Notes: generated by a model from the sequence alone, not told the origin. Counted from the first letter of the stretch, positions 9,107 to 21,042 are shown. The stretch is 64,000 nt of DNA from Pseudomonadota bacterium (GCA_018262195.1 JAGTRS010000016.1:1-64000); one strand, 5' to 3'. Numbers and translations: made by a program.

Positions 9107-9869
9107 TGACGATTTCCATCAGCGCCTCGACGGTTTCCTCGTCGTCGGTCAGGCTTTCGACCAGGGCGGCGCGGCAGGCGGCAGAGACATCGAAGCCGGA
9201 CTTGATCAGCGTCGCGGCATAGACCAGCAGGCGGGTACTGGCGACTTCTTCGAGGTCGCGATCCTTGAGGGCGCGGAAGGCCTTGCCGATGCCGACCAGA
9301 CGCTTGGCCAGATCGACATCGCAGCCGGTTTCGCCGAGCAGGATGGAGATTTCGCGTTCGGCACCGGGGAAATCGAAGCGCATCGAAACGAAACGCTGGC
9401 GAGTCGAGGGTTTAAGACCCTTGAGCAGATTCTGGTAGCCGGGGTTGTAGGAAACGACCAGCATGAAGTTGTCCGGTGCTTCCAGCACTTCGCCGGTGCG
9501 GTCGATGGGCAGGATGCGGCGATCGTCGGCCAGCGGATGAAGGACGACGGTGGTGTCCTTGCGGGCTTCGACGACTTCATCGAGGTAGCAGATGCCGCCT
9601 TCGCGCACGGCGCGGGTCAGTGGGCCATCGCTCCAGTAAGTGCCCTTGTCCGATATCAGGTGGCGACCGACCAGGTCAGCGGCGGTCAGGTCGTCATGGC
9701 AGGCGACGGTGTACAGCGGCAGTTTCAGGCGGGCGGCCATGTGCGATACGAAACGTGTTTTGCCGCAACCGGTCGGCCCCTTGATCAGCAGCGGCAGGCG
9801 CTGGTGAAAGGCATGTTCGAACAGGGCGATTTCGTTGCCGGAGGCTTCGTAGAAGGGAAGATCGGTCAT
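9087..9869 (-). CDS. norQ: MoxR-type AAA ATPase NorQ/CbbQ
   Basis: A 260-residue AAA+ ATPase with Walker A GPTGCGKT (residues 31-38) and Walker B ICYLDE (about 93-98). A CbbQ/NorQ C-terminal region follows. Together with the vWA protein NorD it remodels the NorBC complex to make it active. Start and stop overlap neighbours: ATGA with the norF stop, and 20 nt with the next membrane protein. Length and motifs fit NorQ well. Confidence 0.93.
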   Translation of the reverse strand: MTDLPFYEASGNEIALFEHAFHQRLPLLIKGPTGCGKTRFVSHMAARLKLPLYTVACHDDLTAADLVGRHLISDKGTYWSDGPLTRAVREGGICYLDEVVEARKDTTVVLHPLADDRRILPIDRTGEVLEAPDNFMLVVSYNPGYQNLLKGLKPSTRQRFVSMRFDFPGAEREISILLGETGCDVDLAKRLVGIGKAFRALKDRDLEEVASTRLLVYAATLIKSGFDVSAACRAALVESLTDDEETVEALMEIVNATFGR

Positions 9870-10132
9870 TTAAGAGAAATCCAGTAAGCAAGCAGAATCA
9901 GGCTGGAAACGACGATAAGCCAGCCCTCGAGGAGGATGCGCCAGAGGCGTGGGGCTTCACGCAGTTCCATGAAGTCGAGAATTACGAGGCGCCCTTTGAC
10001 GAAGGCGATAAGCAGCATGGCGACGATGGCCGAGGTGCCGGCGGCACCGACTTCGCCGAGGTACCAGGTAATCGCGGTGGCGATGACAAGGACGATCCAG
10101 GCGCGATGGGCGGGATTCTTGAGCAGGTCCAT
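9866..10132 (-). CDS. norF: NorF-like small membrane protein (cytochrome oxidase subunit IV type)
   Basis: 88 residues with three hydrophobic segments, resembling prokaryotic COX4/NorF proteins that pair with NorE. I chose the ATG at 10132 (MDLLKNP), 2 nt after the norE stop; an upstream in-frame ATG at 10174 would overlap norE. The charged stretch KGRLVILDFMELREAP between helices is typical of this group. NorF is needed for full NOR activity in Paracoccus, by an unclear mechanism. The identification rests on size, topology and position after norE. Confidence 0.75.
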   Translation of the reverse strand: MDLLKNPAHRAWIVLVIATAITWYLGEVGAAGTSAIVAMLLIAFVKGRLVILDFMELREAPRLWRILLEGWLIVVSSLILLAYWISLK

Positions 10133-10134
10133 GG

Positions 10135-10734
10135 TCAGCGCATCACGTAAACGAGGGGGAAAAGGACGATCCACAGCAGATCGACCATGTGCCAGTAAGC
10201 CGCGCCGCTTTCCAGTCCGTGGGCGTTATGGCTGCCGTAGGCGCCGTTGCGCGACTGGAACCAGAGAACCGTCAGGATGACCATGCCGAGTATGACGTGC
10301 ATGAAATGGAAGAAGGTCAGCGAGATGTAGAACATGTAGAAGGTGTTGGTCGATAACGAAATGCCGGCACCGAACTTGGCTGCATATTCGATGACCTTGA
10401 CGGCCAGAAAGCCACCGCCACAAAGCCAGCCGAGCAGGATGTTGCGCGAAATCGCCGGGCGATTGTCGCGATGGGCGGCCTGGACAGCCAGCACGATGAA
10501 CCAGGAGCCGGTAATCAGCAGCAGGGTGTTGAGCGCGCCGAGGTTGCGGTCGAGCGTCTGCTGGTAGAGATTGAACATCTCGACATTCTTGGCCCGGGCA
10601 AAGGCGTAGGTTGCGAAGAAAACCGCAAACGCCAGCATTTCCGCCAGGATGAAGAACCAGATGGCGAGGTCGCCGGGCAGCCGGCGGCCTTCAGCGGGCT
10701 GGGGTTCGGTTGGGGCTGTGGTGGATTGAAGCAT
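10135..10734 (-). CDS. norE: NorE, cytochrome c oxidase subunit III-like protein
   Basis: 199 residues with five membrane helices and the heme-copper oxidase subunit III pattern (DLAIWFFILAEM near residue 22, FFHFMHVILGM, a C-terminal AYWHMVDLLWI). NorE is the subunit III homologue encoded with NO reductases; it supports activity but is not part of the minimal NorBC enzyme. First gene of the minus-strand accessory operon norE-norF-norQ-orf-ferredoxin-norD. Confidence 0.9.
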   Translation of the reverse strand: MLQSTTAPTEPQPAEGRRLPGDLAIWFFILAEMLAFAVFFATYAFARAKNVEMFNLYQQTLDRNLGALNTLLLITGSWFIVLAVQAAHRDNRPAISRNILLGWLCGGGFLAVKVIEYAAKFGAGISLSTNTFYMFYISLTFFHFMHVILGMVILTVLWFQSRNGAYGSHNAHGLESGAAYWHMVDLLWIVLFPLVYVMR

Positions 10735-10768
10735 GCAACGAGTTTAGCGTCGCGGGCTGAACGTCGAA

Positions 10769-10782
10769 TTGATCTGCCCTAA
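10769..10782 (-). promoter_or_regulatory. Possible Dnr/FNR-type half-conserved box upstream of norE
   Basis: Read on the minus strand the site is TTAGG-GCAG-ATCAA. The ATCAA half matches the FNR/Dnr consensus; the other half does not. It lies 35-48 nt upstream of the norE start. A site of the same shape lies upstream of norC, which is the main reason to list it. Confidence 0.35.
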
Positions 10783-10803
10783 GATATCCGGCGGTCAGTG
10801 CTT

Positions 10804-13194
10804 TTAGCTGGCGAGGCAGAGTTCGGGTGAGCCTGGCTTGAACTGCTGGTCGATCTGTTCGACCCGATCGAGAAACTGCTCGGCCGGGACCGGGCGCGAA
10901 AAGTGGAAACCCTGACCGTATTTGCATCCCATGCGTTTGAGAATTTCCAGTTGACCGGCATTTTCGATGCCTTCAGCGACCACCTTGAGCGAGAGGCTTT
11001 CAGCCATCATGATGACGGCTTCGACCATGACACGGTCGTTGGAAGCTTCGTTCATGTCGCGGATAAAGGCTTTGTCGATCTTGATCGTGTCGATCGGGAA
11101 GCGCTTCAGATAGGAAAGCGACGAGTAGCCGGTGCCAAAGTCATCCAGGTAGGTCAGGAAGCCCAGATCCCTGACTTTTTCCAGCCATTCGCGGACCCGA
11201 GCCGATTCCCCAATCAGGGTGCTTTCGGTAATTTCCAGTCCGAGCTGTCCGGGGGCAATGCGGTTTTCGGCGCAAACGTCGGCAATCAGGTGGGGCGGGA
11301 AGGCGTCCGGAATCTGCCGGGCCGAGACGTTGATGGTGACCCGCAGTGACTTGCCACTGGCTTTCCAGAGGGCAATCTGGCGACAGGCCGTATGCAGGCA
11401 CCAGACGCCGATGCCTTCAATCATGCCGGTTTCTTCTGCCAGCGGGATGAAGCTGTCGGGCGGTACCAGGCCATGTACGGGGTGCATCCAGCGAATCAGT
11501 GCTTCGGCACCAATGACTTCGTGGCTGGCCAGATCAACGATGGGTTGGTAGAAAAGACGTAGTTCGCCGCGTTCGGCCGCCTGGCGCAGATCACTGGCGA
11601 GTTGGTGACGATGCTCAATGGCCTGAATCATCGATTGGTCGAACAGGCGCCAGGTGCGGCCCCCGTTCGCCCGCGCCTGAGCCAGAGCCAGTTCGGCATT
11701 GCGCATCAGTGCGGGCAGCGTGTCGCCATCCAGCGGGAAGCGTGCCGCACCGACGCTCGCTCCAACCGTGGCATCCTGTCCGTCGATCAGGAAGCTTTCA
11801 CAGAGTTTGCTGACAATGCGCTGGCCAACTTTCTCGATCGTCGATTCTTCAGTGATACCGGGTAACACAATGGCGAATTCGTCACCCCCAAGCCGCGCTA
11901 CGGAGTCTTCAGCTTTCAGGCAGGAGGCGATGCGGGTGCCGATCAGGGAGAGCAGGCGGTCACCAAAGGGAATGCCGAGCGCATCATTGATTTGCTTGAA
12001 TCCCTCAAGGTTGGCAATCAGCAAAGCGAACGGGCGATCCGGATGCACTTGCAGCTGCTTGTTCCAGCGATTTTCGAAACCCTGGCGATTGTCGAGTCCG
12101 GTGAGTGTATCGGTGACTGCCATCCGCAGCGCTTCCGCCTCGGAGCTGCGACGGTCGGTGACGTCGCTGGCAATGCACTGAATACTCTCGCCGCCGATGG
12201 GGGTCAGGGACAGATTGAGCCAGCGGACGTTGCCGGATCCCAGTTTCAGTTCGAAATCGCTGCTGACAGCGATGCCTTGCTGTATGCAATCCTCGATGAA
12301 CTTGATGAGTCTGGGTTTATCCGTCCAGTCAAGGTCAAACAAGCTGCTTTCAGGCCCAGCCTTTCCTGTTTCAGTCAGTCGGAGAAACGAGGGGTTGAAT
12401 GATTCAAGGCAGCCCTTCCGGTCAGCGACAAAAATGCCCGACTCGGCATTGTCAAAGATGCTCCGGTATTTGAGCTCGTCGATCTCATGGCGCTCACGCA
12501 GTTTTTTCTCCAGCTTGATCGTGCTGACCAGTCTGGCGCTCAGCATATTGATGTCTTCGGTCAATGAGCCCAGCACATTGTGCTCGTGGCTGGCCGGCGC
12601 CAGCAGGCGTTCCCCCGAGGTGGCGTCGAGTGATCCGAGGCGTCGCGAAAGGGTGCTGATGGGGCGGACGACAAGACGCAGGACAGTTGCGGTCAGCGCG
12701 ACGGCGAGGGCGAGAATGATCAAGCCCATTTGGGCGGCCATGTGAAACGTCGCCAGGAAAACTCGTGACTCGATGACCGCTTCGTCAGGTTGCAACACGA
12801 TGCGTCCGACCGTCAGCGTGTTATCGAAGGGCGAAAATACCTGGCGCTCCAGCGGGGCTGCTGACAGGGTCGATGCGTGCGTGCTGCCCTCACGGACGAG
12901 TCTGGCCAATTCATCGTTGTCCGTGCTGATGGTGACAGTTTTTACCTCACGCGACTTCAGCAAACCTTGCGCAACCTCCTTGGCCAGTTCGGCGTCACCA
13001 ACGAAGCAGGCGATGCGCACGGTGCTTTCGACGGTATCGAGCAACTCGCCCAGTCGCTGGTAGGAGTCCCGTTCGGTTTCGTGGGCGACAATGACGGCCA
13101 GCGTCAGCACGATCAGGCCGCCGACGAAAAGAGTAATGGCAACGATGCTGCCGACTGTCCGGAAGAGCAGGCTGCTTTGCCAGAGAGATTTCAT
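10804..13194 (-). CDS. Membrane sensor with PAS, GGDEF and EAL domains (c-di-GMP turnover)
   Basis: 796 residues. An N-terminal helix, a periplasmic domain of about 130 residues, a second helix with a HAMP-like segment (to about 225), and PAS (about 243-350) are followed by GGDEF (intact GGDEF near 436) and EAL (intact EAL near 563, with the DDFGTGYSS loop). Both catalytic signatures look complete, so it may make and degrade cyclic di-GMP. The start overlaps the stop of the periplasmic binding protein gene (ATGA). That arrangement suggests the binding protein feeds a signal to the sensor's periplasmic domain. Confidence 0.9.
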   Translation of the reverse strand: MKSLWQSSLLFRTVGSIVAITLFVGGLIVLTLAVIVAHETERDSYQRLGELLDTVESTVRIACFVGDAELAKEVAQGLLKSREVKTVTISTDNDELARLVREGSTHASTLSAAPLERQVFSPFDNTLTVGRIVLQPDEAVIESRVFLATFHMAAQMGLIILALAVALTATVLRLVVRPISTLSRRLGSLDATSGERLLAPASHEHNVLGSLTEDINMLSARLVSTIKLEKKLRERHEIDELKYRSIFDNAESGIFVADRKGCLESFNPSFLRLTETGKAGPESSLFDLDWTDKPRLIKFIEDCIQQGIAVSSDFELKLGSGNVRWLNLSLTPIGGESIQCIASDVTDRRSSEAEALRMAVTDTLTGLDNRQGFENRWNKQLQVHPDRPFALLIANLEGFKQINDALGIPFGDRLLSLIGTRIASCLKAEDSVARLGGDEFAIVLPGITEESTIEKVGQRIVSKLCESFLIDGQDATVGASVGAARFPLDGDTLPALMRNAELALAQARANGGRTWRLFDQSMIQAIEHRHQLASDLRQAAERGELRLFYQPIVDLASHEVIGAEALIRWMHPVHGLVPPDSFIPLAEETGMIEGIGVWCLHTACRQIALWKASGKSLRVTINVSARQIPDAFPPHLIADVCAENRIAPGQLGLEITESTLIGESARVREWLEKVRDLGFLTYLDDFGTGYSSLSYLKRFPIDTIKIDKAFIRDMNEASNDRVMVEAVIMMAESLSLKVVAEGIENAGQLEILKRMGCKYGQGFHFSRPVPAEQFLDRVEQIDQQFKPGSPELCLAS

Positions 13195-13622
13195 GGTGTC
13201 GAGATATCGAAAACGACGCGCAGCCTGCGGTCGAGCCTGGCTTTATCCACGTAGCCAATGGCACGGGGGTTATTGATCAATTCCTCAAGCATTTTTTCCG
13301 GGGTATTCATGACCCGGGGCGGTGTCACCCGGCCGCTAAACAGCAGTCTTGCCCAGTAGGCGTTGATTTCAGCGCTCGTCTTGTTGATCAGTGCGGAATA
13401 GAAGGCTTGTCGTTCCGGAGATTGCGTTGCCTGATCGAGCGGTTCTGCCTGTTGTCCGCCCGGCAGTTGGCGAAAGCGGCCCAGGAAGATATCGACGACT
13501 TCTTTTTTGCTCAATGTGCCGATTTCACTGTCGCTGCGCACGGCAACCACCAACTCGGCAGCGCCGAGCGTCGGCGCCATTGAAAGCGCAAGCAACAGGA
13601 TGAGCAGTCGACGAAGCATCAT
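13191..13622 (-). CDS. PstS-like periplasmic binding protein, short form
   Basis: 143 residues with a Sec signal peptide (MMLRRLLILLLALS..., probable cleavage after GAA). The single PBP-like domain contains the EVVDIFLGRFRQ segment typical of phosphate/phosphonate-type binding proteins; it is about half the length of full PstS. It lies 3 nt after the porin stop and overlaps the GGDEF/EAL start. No transporter permease is nearby, so a sensory rather than transport role is inferred. Confidence 0.8.
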   Translation of the reverse strand: MMLRRLLILLLALSMAPTLGAAELVVAVRSDSEIGTLSKKEVVDIFLGRFRQLPGGQQAEPLDQATQSPERQAFYSALINKTSAEINAYWARLLFSGRVTPPRVMNTPEKMLEELINNPRAIGYVDKARLDRRLRVVFDISTP

Positions 13623-13625
13623 CGG

Positions 13626-14882
13626 CTAGAAAATGAAATCCATGACAAAGGTGAGGACGTTGGTTTTTCCATTCCATCCGGCGCGCTCGTTGCGGAATGG
13701 GAAGAGTGATTCCGAGGTGCCGCGAATGGCGTCAAACTGGACCTTCAGATCAAGATTGCTGGCGAAGTCCCAGCGGACGCCGATTGAGGTCGTATGTTGA
13801 TCACTGCGGCTGTCTGACAGGACTGTTCTGGTTGCCGAATTGAGTGTGTCGAGCGCCGGGGCCATGCCGTCAGGAATTCCTGTCGTCAGCTTCTTCTTGT
13901 CCGAGCGGATCCAGGAATAACCGACAAATGGCGTGAATTCTCCGATGCGGTATCCCGCCAGCAAGTAACCGGCCCACCAGTCCTGGAAAGCGGTGGTCGT
14001 ATGCTGGACACGGCTGATCATCAGCTGAACCTGCACCGGGCCGTCATCGTAGACGCCGCCCAGTGAGTGGAAGCGGCTGCGCGAGCCGGCGACATTGAGT
14101 GCGTCAGCCGCGGCCGAGGCTTGCGGAAACATCACGGCAGCCTGGCGCAAACCATCGGTCAGTTCATCGATCGGCAGGTTGTGCTTGAAACGCAATTCGG
14201 AACTGCTGGCGCGAACCGTCCAGGCACCGCGTTGATAGGTCAGGCTGCCACCCAGCATGCGTGATCCGCTCAGGTCCCAGCGGCGCTCGGCCAGCGGGAG
14301 TGTCTCGTCCATCCAGCCGAGGTGGGCCTTGCCGCGCAAGATGCCGCCGGCCACTGGGATGGACAACTGAGCGTCGGCCCCGTCAATGTGCGAGAAGGGG
14401 AGAACGCCGAAGAAATCGGTTGACGGGCGAACGGTCAGGTAGGAGTAGCCGACCTGGCGTGAGTCCGAGAACATGTAGAAATCCGTGCCCAGACGGCCAA
14501 CACGAATACTGGTGTTGCCGGTGGGTTCCCAGCGTGCAAATGCCCACATGACTTCGGGAGAGTAGCTGCTGCCCAGGTGGTAGCGACTGATGACCTGGCT
14601 GATCAGTGCCAGGTGATTGCTGACCTGCCAGTTGGCTTGAAGACCAAACAAGGAGTCGACTTCGCTGCGCCATTCGCCCGCGCTACCGTGCGGTTGGGAG
14701 AGTTCGCGGACGAAGCCGGCCTCGCGTGAGGAAGACCGGGTGGCGCCTAGTGTGCCAAAGCCATTGAAGCTCAGAGAACTCTCCGAGTCGGATTCAAGGG
14801 CATGCGCGACCGGTTGATATCCCAGAAGTGCCAGTAAAAAGCCGCACGAAATTACAAAACGCCTGACCGTTATTGTTTTCAT
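13626..14882 (-). CDS. Outer-membrane porin-like protein
   Basis: 418 residues with a signal peptide ending near AHA (residue 28) and a terminal aromatic residue (VMDFIF). Alternating hydrophobic/polar strands and aromatic girdles are typical of a beta-barrel. It heads a three-gene operon with the binding protein and the GGDEF/EAL sensor. It is not a standard Omp32-type porin by eye. The barrel could be structural, or a passage route for the ligand sensed by its partners; substrate unknown. Confidence 0.75.
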   Translation of the reverse strand: MKTITVRRFVISCGFLLALLGYQPVAHALESDSESSLSFNGFGTLGATRSSSREAGFVRELSQPHGSAGEWRSEVDSLFGLQANWQVSNHLALISQVISRYHLGSSYSPEVMWAFARWEPTGNTSIRVGRLGTDFYMFSDSRQVGYSYLTVRPSTDFFGVLPFSHIDGADAQLSIPVAGGILRGKAHLGWMDETLPLAERRWDLSGSRMLGGSLTYQRGAWTVRASSSELRFKHNLPIDELTDGLRQAAVMFPQASAAADALNVAGSRSRFHSLGGVYDDGPVQVQLMISRVQHTTTAFQDWWAGYLLAGYRIGEFTPFVGYSWIRSDKKKLTTGIPDGMAPALDTLNSATRTVLSDSRSDQHTTSIGVRWDFASNLDLKVQFDAIRGTSESLFPFRNERAGWNGKTNVLTFVMDFIF

Positions 14883-14953
14883 TAGATTGCCGATGATTGG
14901 CGGGTTTTTATTGTTAATGCTGTAAATACTACATCAGTATTAGATAAATGGCA

Positions 14954-14985
14954 TAAAAAAAGGCGCGGTCCGAAGAGCCGCGCCT
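14954..14985 (-). terminator. Terminator after norB
   Basis: On the minus strand an AGGCGCGG stem pairs with CCGCGCCT around a CTCTTCGGA loop, followed by seven T residues. It starts 26 nt after the norB stop and separates norCB from the downstream porin operon. Confidence 0.9.
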
Positions 14986-15011
14986 GAGGTGCTACCTGGA
15001 GGAATTAAACC

Positions 15012-16406
<1,395 letters not shown>

Positions 16407-16835
16407 TCAGCCCTGGCTGTTAGGCGGCCAGTTGTTGGTGTTGATCGAATTGACGTGCTTCAGGAAGGCCACGATGGCGTTCAGTTGCTCGTCGGTGAAG
16501 TTGAATTGAGGCATGCTGCGGCGACCCGGGATGCCTTCTTTCGGACGGCTCTGGATGAATGCCTTGACGCCCTCATCGCCGTAGCGAGTGATGACGTTAC
16601 CCAGTTCCGGGGCGAAATAGGCACCTTCACCCAGAAGGGTGTGGCAACCGATACAGTTATTGACTTCCCAGAGCTTCTTGCCCTCGGCAATTTGCGGCGT
16701 CATGTTGGCCCGCATATCGCGTTTGGGTAGTGTCGAGAGTGTGTCGAATGACAGCGCAAGGAACAACAGGAAGAAGAAGACGGTCCCCCCGTAGAAAATG
16801 TTCCGCGCCATCGATTTGGTGAAAGCGCCACTCAT
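16407..16835 (-). CDS. norC: Nitric oxide reductase cytochrome c subunit NorC
   Basis: 142 residues: an N-terminal membrane anchor (about 13-30) and a periplasmic class I cytochrome c domain with heme motif CIGCH at residues 61-65. A probable axial Met lies in the SMPQFNFTDEQ segment. NorC passes electrons from periplasmic donors to NorB. The ribosome site AAAGGGGG precedes the ATG. First gene of the norCB unit, with a candidate regulatory box upstream. Confidence 0.96.
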   Translation of the reverse strand: MSGAFTKSMARNIFYGGTVFFFLLFLALSFDTLSTLPKRDMRANMTPQIAEGKKLWEVNNCIGCHTLLGEGAYFAPELGNVITRYGDEGVKAFIQSRPKEGIPGRRSMPQFNFTDEQLNAIVAFLKHVNSINTNNWPPNSQG

Positions 16836-16898
16836 TGTTTTCCCCCTTTCGGAAATTGTTTGGCCGGCCGATGGTAGGGGGAGGGGACAGCGCCGGCT

Positions 16899-16912
16899 TT
16901 GATGTCCGCTAA
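16899..16912 (-). promoter_or_regulatory. Possible Dnr/FNR-type box upstream of norC
   Basis: On the minus strand the site is TTAGC-GGAC-ATCAA, 64-77 nt upstream of the norC start. It has the same TTAGS-N4-ATCAA form as the site upstream of norE. One half matches the FNR/Dnr consensus; the other is degenerate. Confidence 0.35.
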
Positions 16913-16926
16913 AAAAGCGGAATTAC

Positions 16927-16953
16927 TTGAACCATCAGCGTCGGCGGTATACT
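16927..16953 (+). promoter_or_regulatory. Possible sigma-70 promoter of the NYN gene
   Basis: TTGAAC (16927-16932) and TATACT (16948-16953) are good -35 and -10 hexamers, but the 15-nt spacing is short. The -10 ends 27 nt before the ATG at 16981. Confidence 0.4.
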
Positions 16954-16980
16954 CAGGCTTCCACAAGTTGAAAGCATCTC

Positions 16981-18258
16981 ATGGCCTCAAACAGCGACAC
17001 CGCCAGCATGGCGCTCTTCTGCGACTTCGAGAACGTCGCTCTCGGCGTGCGCGATGCGCAGTACGAAAAATTCGATATCCGCCCGGTGCTAGAGCGTCTT
17101 CTCGCCAAGGGCAGCATTGTCGTCAAGAAGGCCTATTGCGACTGGGATCGCTACAAGGCCTTCAAGGCAGCCATGCACGAAGCCAATTTCGAGTTGATCG
17201 AAATCCCGCATGTTCGCCAGTCGGGCAAGAATTCAGCCGACATCAGGATGGTCGTCGATGCCCTCGATCTCTGCTACACCAAGGCCCATGTCGACACCTT
17301 CGTGATTATTTCCGGCGACTCCGATTTCTCGCCGCTGGTCTCCAAGCTGCGCGAGAACGCCAAGAAAGTGATCGGCGTTGGCGTCAAGCAAAGCTGCTCC
17401 GACCTGCTGGTGACCAATTGCGACGAATTCATCTATTACGACGACCTGGTTCGTGACCGCGAAACGCGCAGCAACGCGCGGCGTGACCGCGAAGCGCCCA
17501 AGCGTTCGCCGGAAGAAGAAGCCAATCGCAAGCAGAAGCAGGAAGAGCGTAAGGCCAAGGCGATCGATATCGTCACCGCTACCTTCGTCGACCTCATGGC
17601 CGACCGTGGCGAAAGCGAACGCATCTGGGCCTCAGTTCTCAAGGAGGTCGTCAAGCGTCGCAATCCGGGCTTCAACGAAAGCTATTACGGTTTCCGTACT
17701 TTTGGCAATCTGCTCGAAGAGGCAGCCGGGCGCGGTTTACTCGGTTTTGGTCGCGACGACAAGGGAGCCTTCGTCTTCCGGGGAGCGCAACGCTCTGCAG
17801 TGATGGAGGGAGATGTCGCGGCGCAGGCAGAAATCGCGGAAGCGGCTGAGGAACCGGTTCGCGAACCATCGAAGGCTGAAACGCCGGTCATCGACTTGGA
17901 ACCGGCAAGTAATGCCCGCCGCCGAGGTGGTCGTCGTGGCCGTAGCGGCAAGGATCGCGCATCGACCGAAGTGCCTGAGGTTGCGAATGGGGCAGATGCC
18001 GCTCCCGTCAGCTCTGAAATGGCGCCGGTGGTGGTCAGTGAAGCGCCAGCTGCCGGGCTTGTTGTTCAGAACGAGGAGAAGCCGCGTCGCGGCGCTCGCC
18101 GTCCGCGCAAAGTGGCTACGCCCGAAGCGGTGCCAGCTGCCGTCGAACAGCCGGTGCTGGAAGTGGCCGCTGCTGAGCCGAAACCGGCCAAGGCCAAGCG
18201 GCAGACCCGTTCACCGCGGGTCCGCAAGCAGAAAATCGGGGAAACAGCGGAAAGCTGA
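16981..18258 (+). CDS. NYN-domain RNase-like protein with OST-HTH/LOTUS domain and basic tail
   Basis: 425 residues. An N-terminal NYN (LabA/PIN-like, DUF88) domain at about 8-150 has the expected acidic residues (FCDFENV, SADIRMVVDAL, ISGDSDFSPL). After a charged linker (about 150-190) comes an OST-HTH/LOTUS-type winged helix (about 195-265) that binds RNA in related proteins. The last 150 residues are low-complexity, rich in Ala, Pro, Arg and Lys with RRGGRRGR and RGARRPRK clusters. Likely a ribonuclease or RNA-binding regulator in the cytoplasm; the substrate is unknown. Single gene, divergent from norCB. Confidence 0.88.
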   Translation: MASNSDTASMALFCDFENVALGVRDAQYEKFDIRPVLERLLAKGSIVVKKAYCDWDRYKAFKAAMHEANFELIEIPHVRQSGKNSADIRMVVDALDLCYTKAHVDTFVIISGDSDFSPLVSKLRENAKKVIGVGVKQSCSDLLVTNCDEFIYYDDLVRDRETRSNARRDREAPKRSPEEEANRKQKQEERKAKAIDIVTATFVDLMADRGESERIWASVLKEVVKRRNPGFNESYYGFRTFGNLLEEAAGRGLLGFGRDDKGAFVFRGAQRSAVMEGDVAAQAEIAEAAEEPVREPSKAETPVIDLEPASNARRRGGRRGRSGKDRASTEVPEVANGADAAPVSSEMAPVVVSEAPAAGLVVQNEEKPRRGARRPRKVATPEAVPAAVEQPVLEVAAAEPKPAKAKRQTRSPRVRKQKIGETAES

Positions 18259-18308
18259 TCGGCAATACCCGTGACCTGGCAGCTTTGGGGCGGTCAGGTC
18301 AAACTGCG

Positions 18309-18815
18309 CTAGATGACGTTGAGCAGCTTGCCGCGTAGCGATTCGGCTTCGCGCTTGCCATCCCGTGACATCACAATCGAGTGATACCACTCATCGTAGA
18401 GGGCCCGCAGCTCAAGGTGTCCGGCCGCATTTTCGAGGCGATCCAGCAGTGAGCTGGTGCCGAGTGCGCCGACGAACGCATTGAGGGTGTTGATCATGAA
18501 ATTACGCGCCTGCTGCAGGCGTACCGGATCGGGCGTGCTCGGCAGCTCGCTGAAGGCGGTTACCGCAGGCAGTGCCGCTGGGGAGGCCGCGCCAGGAGGA
18601 AGACCGGCAATATCATGGAATTCGATATAGCCTTCTTCTTCTAGCATGCCGAGCGTATGTTGCAGGTCATCAGCCGGCAACATCCCACGCAGTTCTTCTA
18701 CTGATCGCTTTCCGTCAACGAAGATCAGCAGGCGTCGCACGCGCGGCGACAGCCCTCCTGCCTTCGTGGCGATTTCGTCATGCCCCTTCGGGGTCTTTGC
18801 GAAAACAACGCCCAT
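18309..18815 (-). CDS. Conserved protein of unknown function
   Basis: 168 residues, soluble. The N-terminal 70 residues look like a small winged-helix-type fold (LSPRVRRLLIFVDGKRSVEEL, then LGMLEEEGYIEF), as seen in betaproteobacterial proteins of unknown role. The C-terminal half is helical. A GGAGAC ribosome site precedes the ATG. Not clearly linked to its neighbours; possibly regulatory. Confidence 0.75.
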   Translation of the reverse strand: MGVVFAKTPKGHDEIATKAGGLSPRVRRLLIFVDGKRSVEELRGMLPADDLQHTLGMLEEEGYIEFHDIAGLPPGAASPAALPAVTAFSELPSTPDPVRLQQARNFMINTLNAFVGALGTSSLLDRLENAAGHLELRALYDEWYHSIVMSRDGKREAESLRGKLLNVI

Positions 18816-18864
18816 GGTTTGTCTCCAGTTTGGTGTGAAATTTTGTAATGCATTGTACTAAACG

Positions 18865-18891
18865 AAAAAACCCGCCAACAGGCGGGTTTTT
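18865..18891 (-). terminator. Terminator after panD
   Basis: CCCGCC-AACA-GGCGGG with T-runs in both directions (A6 on one side, T5 on the other). It lies 24 nt beyond the panD stop and closes the long minus-strand gene string; the fold could also work on the plus strand. Confidence 0.85.
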
Positions 18892-18914
18892 ATCAAGTGT
18901 GAATTAGTTCTCGG

Positions 18915-19298
18915 TCAGGCTGCTGCTTGTACCGGAATCTTGTGGCCGCGACGGACGATGCGATTTTGCGAATCGACGTAGATCAGGTCCGGCTCGTGTT
19001 TGGCCAGTTCCACTTCGTTATAGACGGCGAAGGTGGCGATGATCAGGATGTCGCCAGGGGCAGCACGGCGGGCAGCGGAACCATTGACGGAAATGACACC
19101 CGATCCGCGTTCGGCACGGATGGCATAGGTCGTGAAACGCTCGCCGTTGTTTACGTTCCAGATATCGATCTGTTCGTATTCCTTGATGTTTGCCGCTTCG
19201 AGCAGGTCTTCATCAATGGCGCAGGAACCCTCGTAGTGCAGGTCGGCGTGGGTGGCCGTGACACGGTGCAACTTGGATTTCAGCATTGTTCTCTGCAT
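18915..19298 (-). CDS. panD: Aspartate 1-decarboxylase PanD
   Basis: 127 residues from the ATG at 19298 ([10 protein letters not shown]), the usual start of this family; an ATG 12 nt further upstream is also in frame. PanD makes beta-alanine for pantothenate. The self-cleavage site Gly24-Ser25 (HYEGSC), which forms the pyruvoyl cofactor, is intact. A GGATGAG segment upstream can act as ribosome site. It follows panB-panC after a 90-nt gap, so all pantothenate-specific steps except panE are together. Confidence 0.95.
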   Translation of the reverse strand: MQRTMLKSKLHRVTATHADLHYEGSCAIDEDLLEAANIKEYEQIDIWNVNNGERFTTYAIRAERGSGVISVNGSAARRAAPGDILIIATFAVYNEVELAKHEPDLIYVDSQNRIVRRGHKIPVQAAA

Positions 19299-19388
19299 GG
19301 TTTCACTCATCCAGATAGTTGGGGGAAGCGCATTGTAGCGACAATGACACCGCTGTCAACGGCCGTAATTATGGATATTTCGGCTGCG

Positions 19389-21036
<1,648 letters not shown>

Positions 21037-21042
21037 GGTGGT

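Noticed and set aside
9936..10280. Long plus-strand frames opposite norF/norE and many other long antisense frames
   Set aside because: GC-rich codon shadows; composition is Arg/Ala/Gly-rich and the opposite strand has clear family genes.
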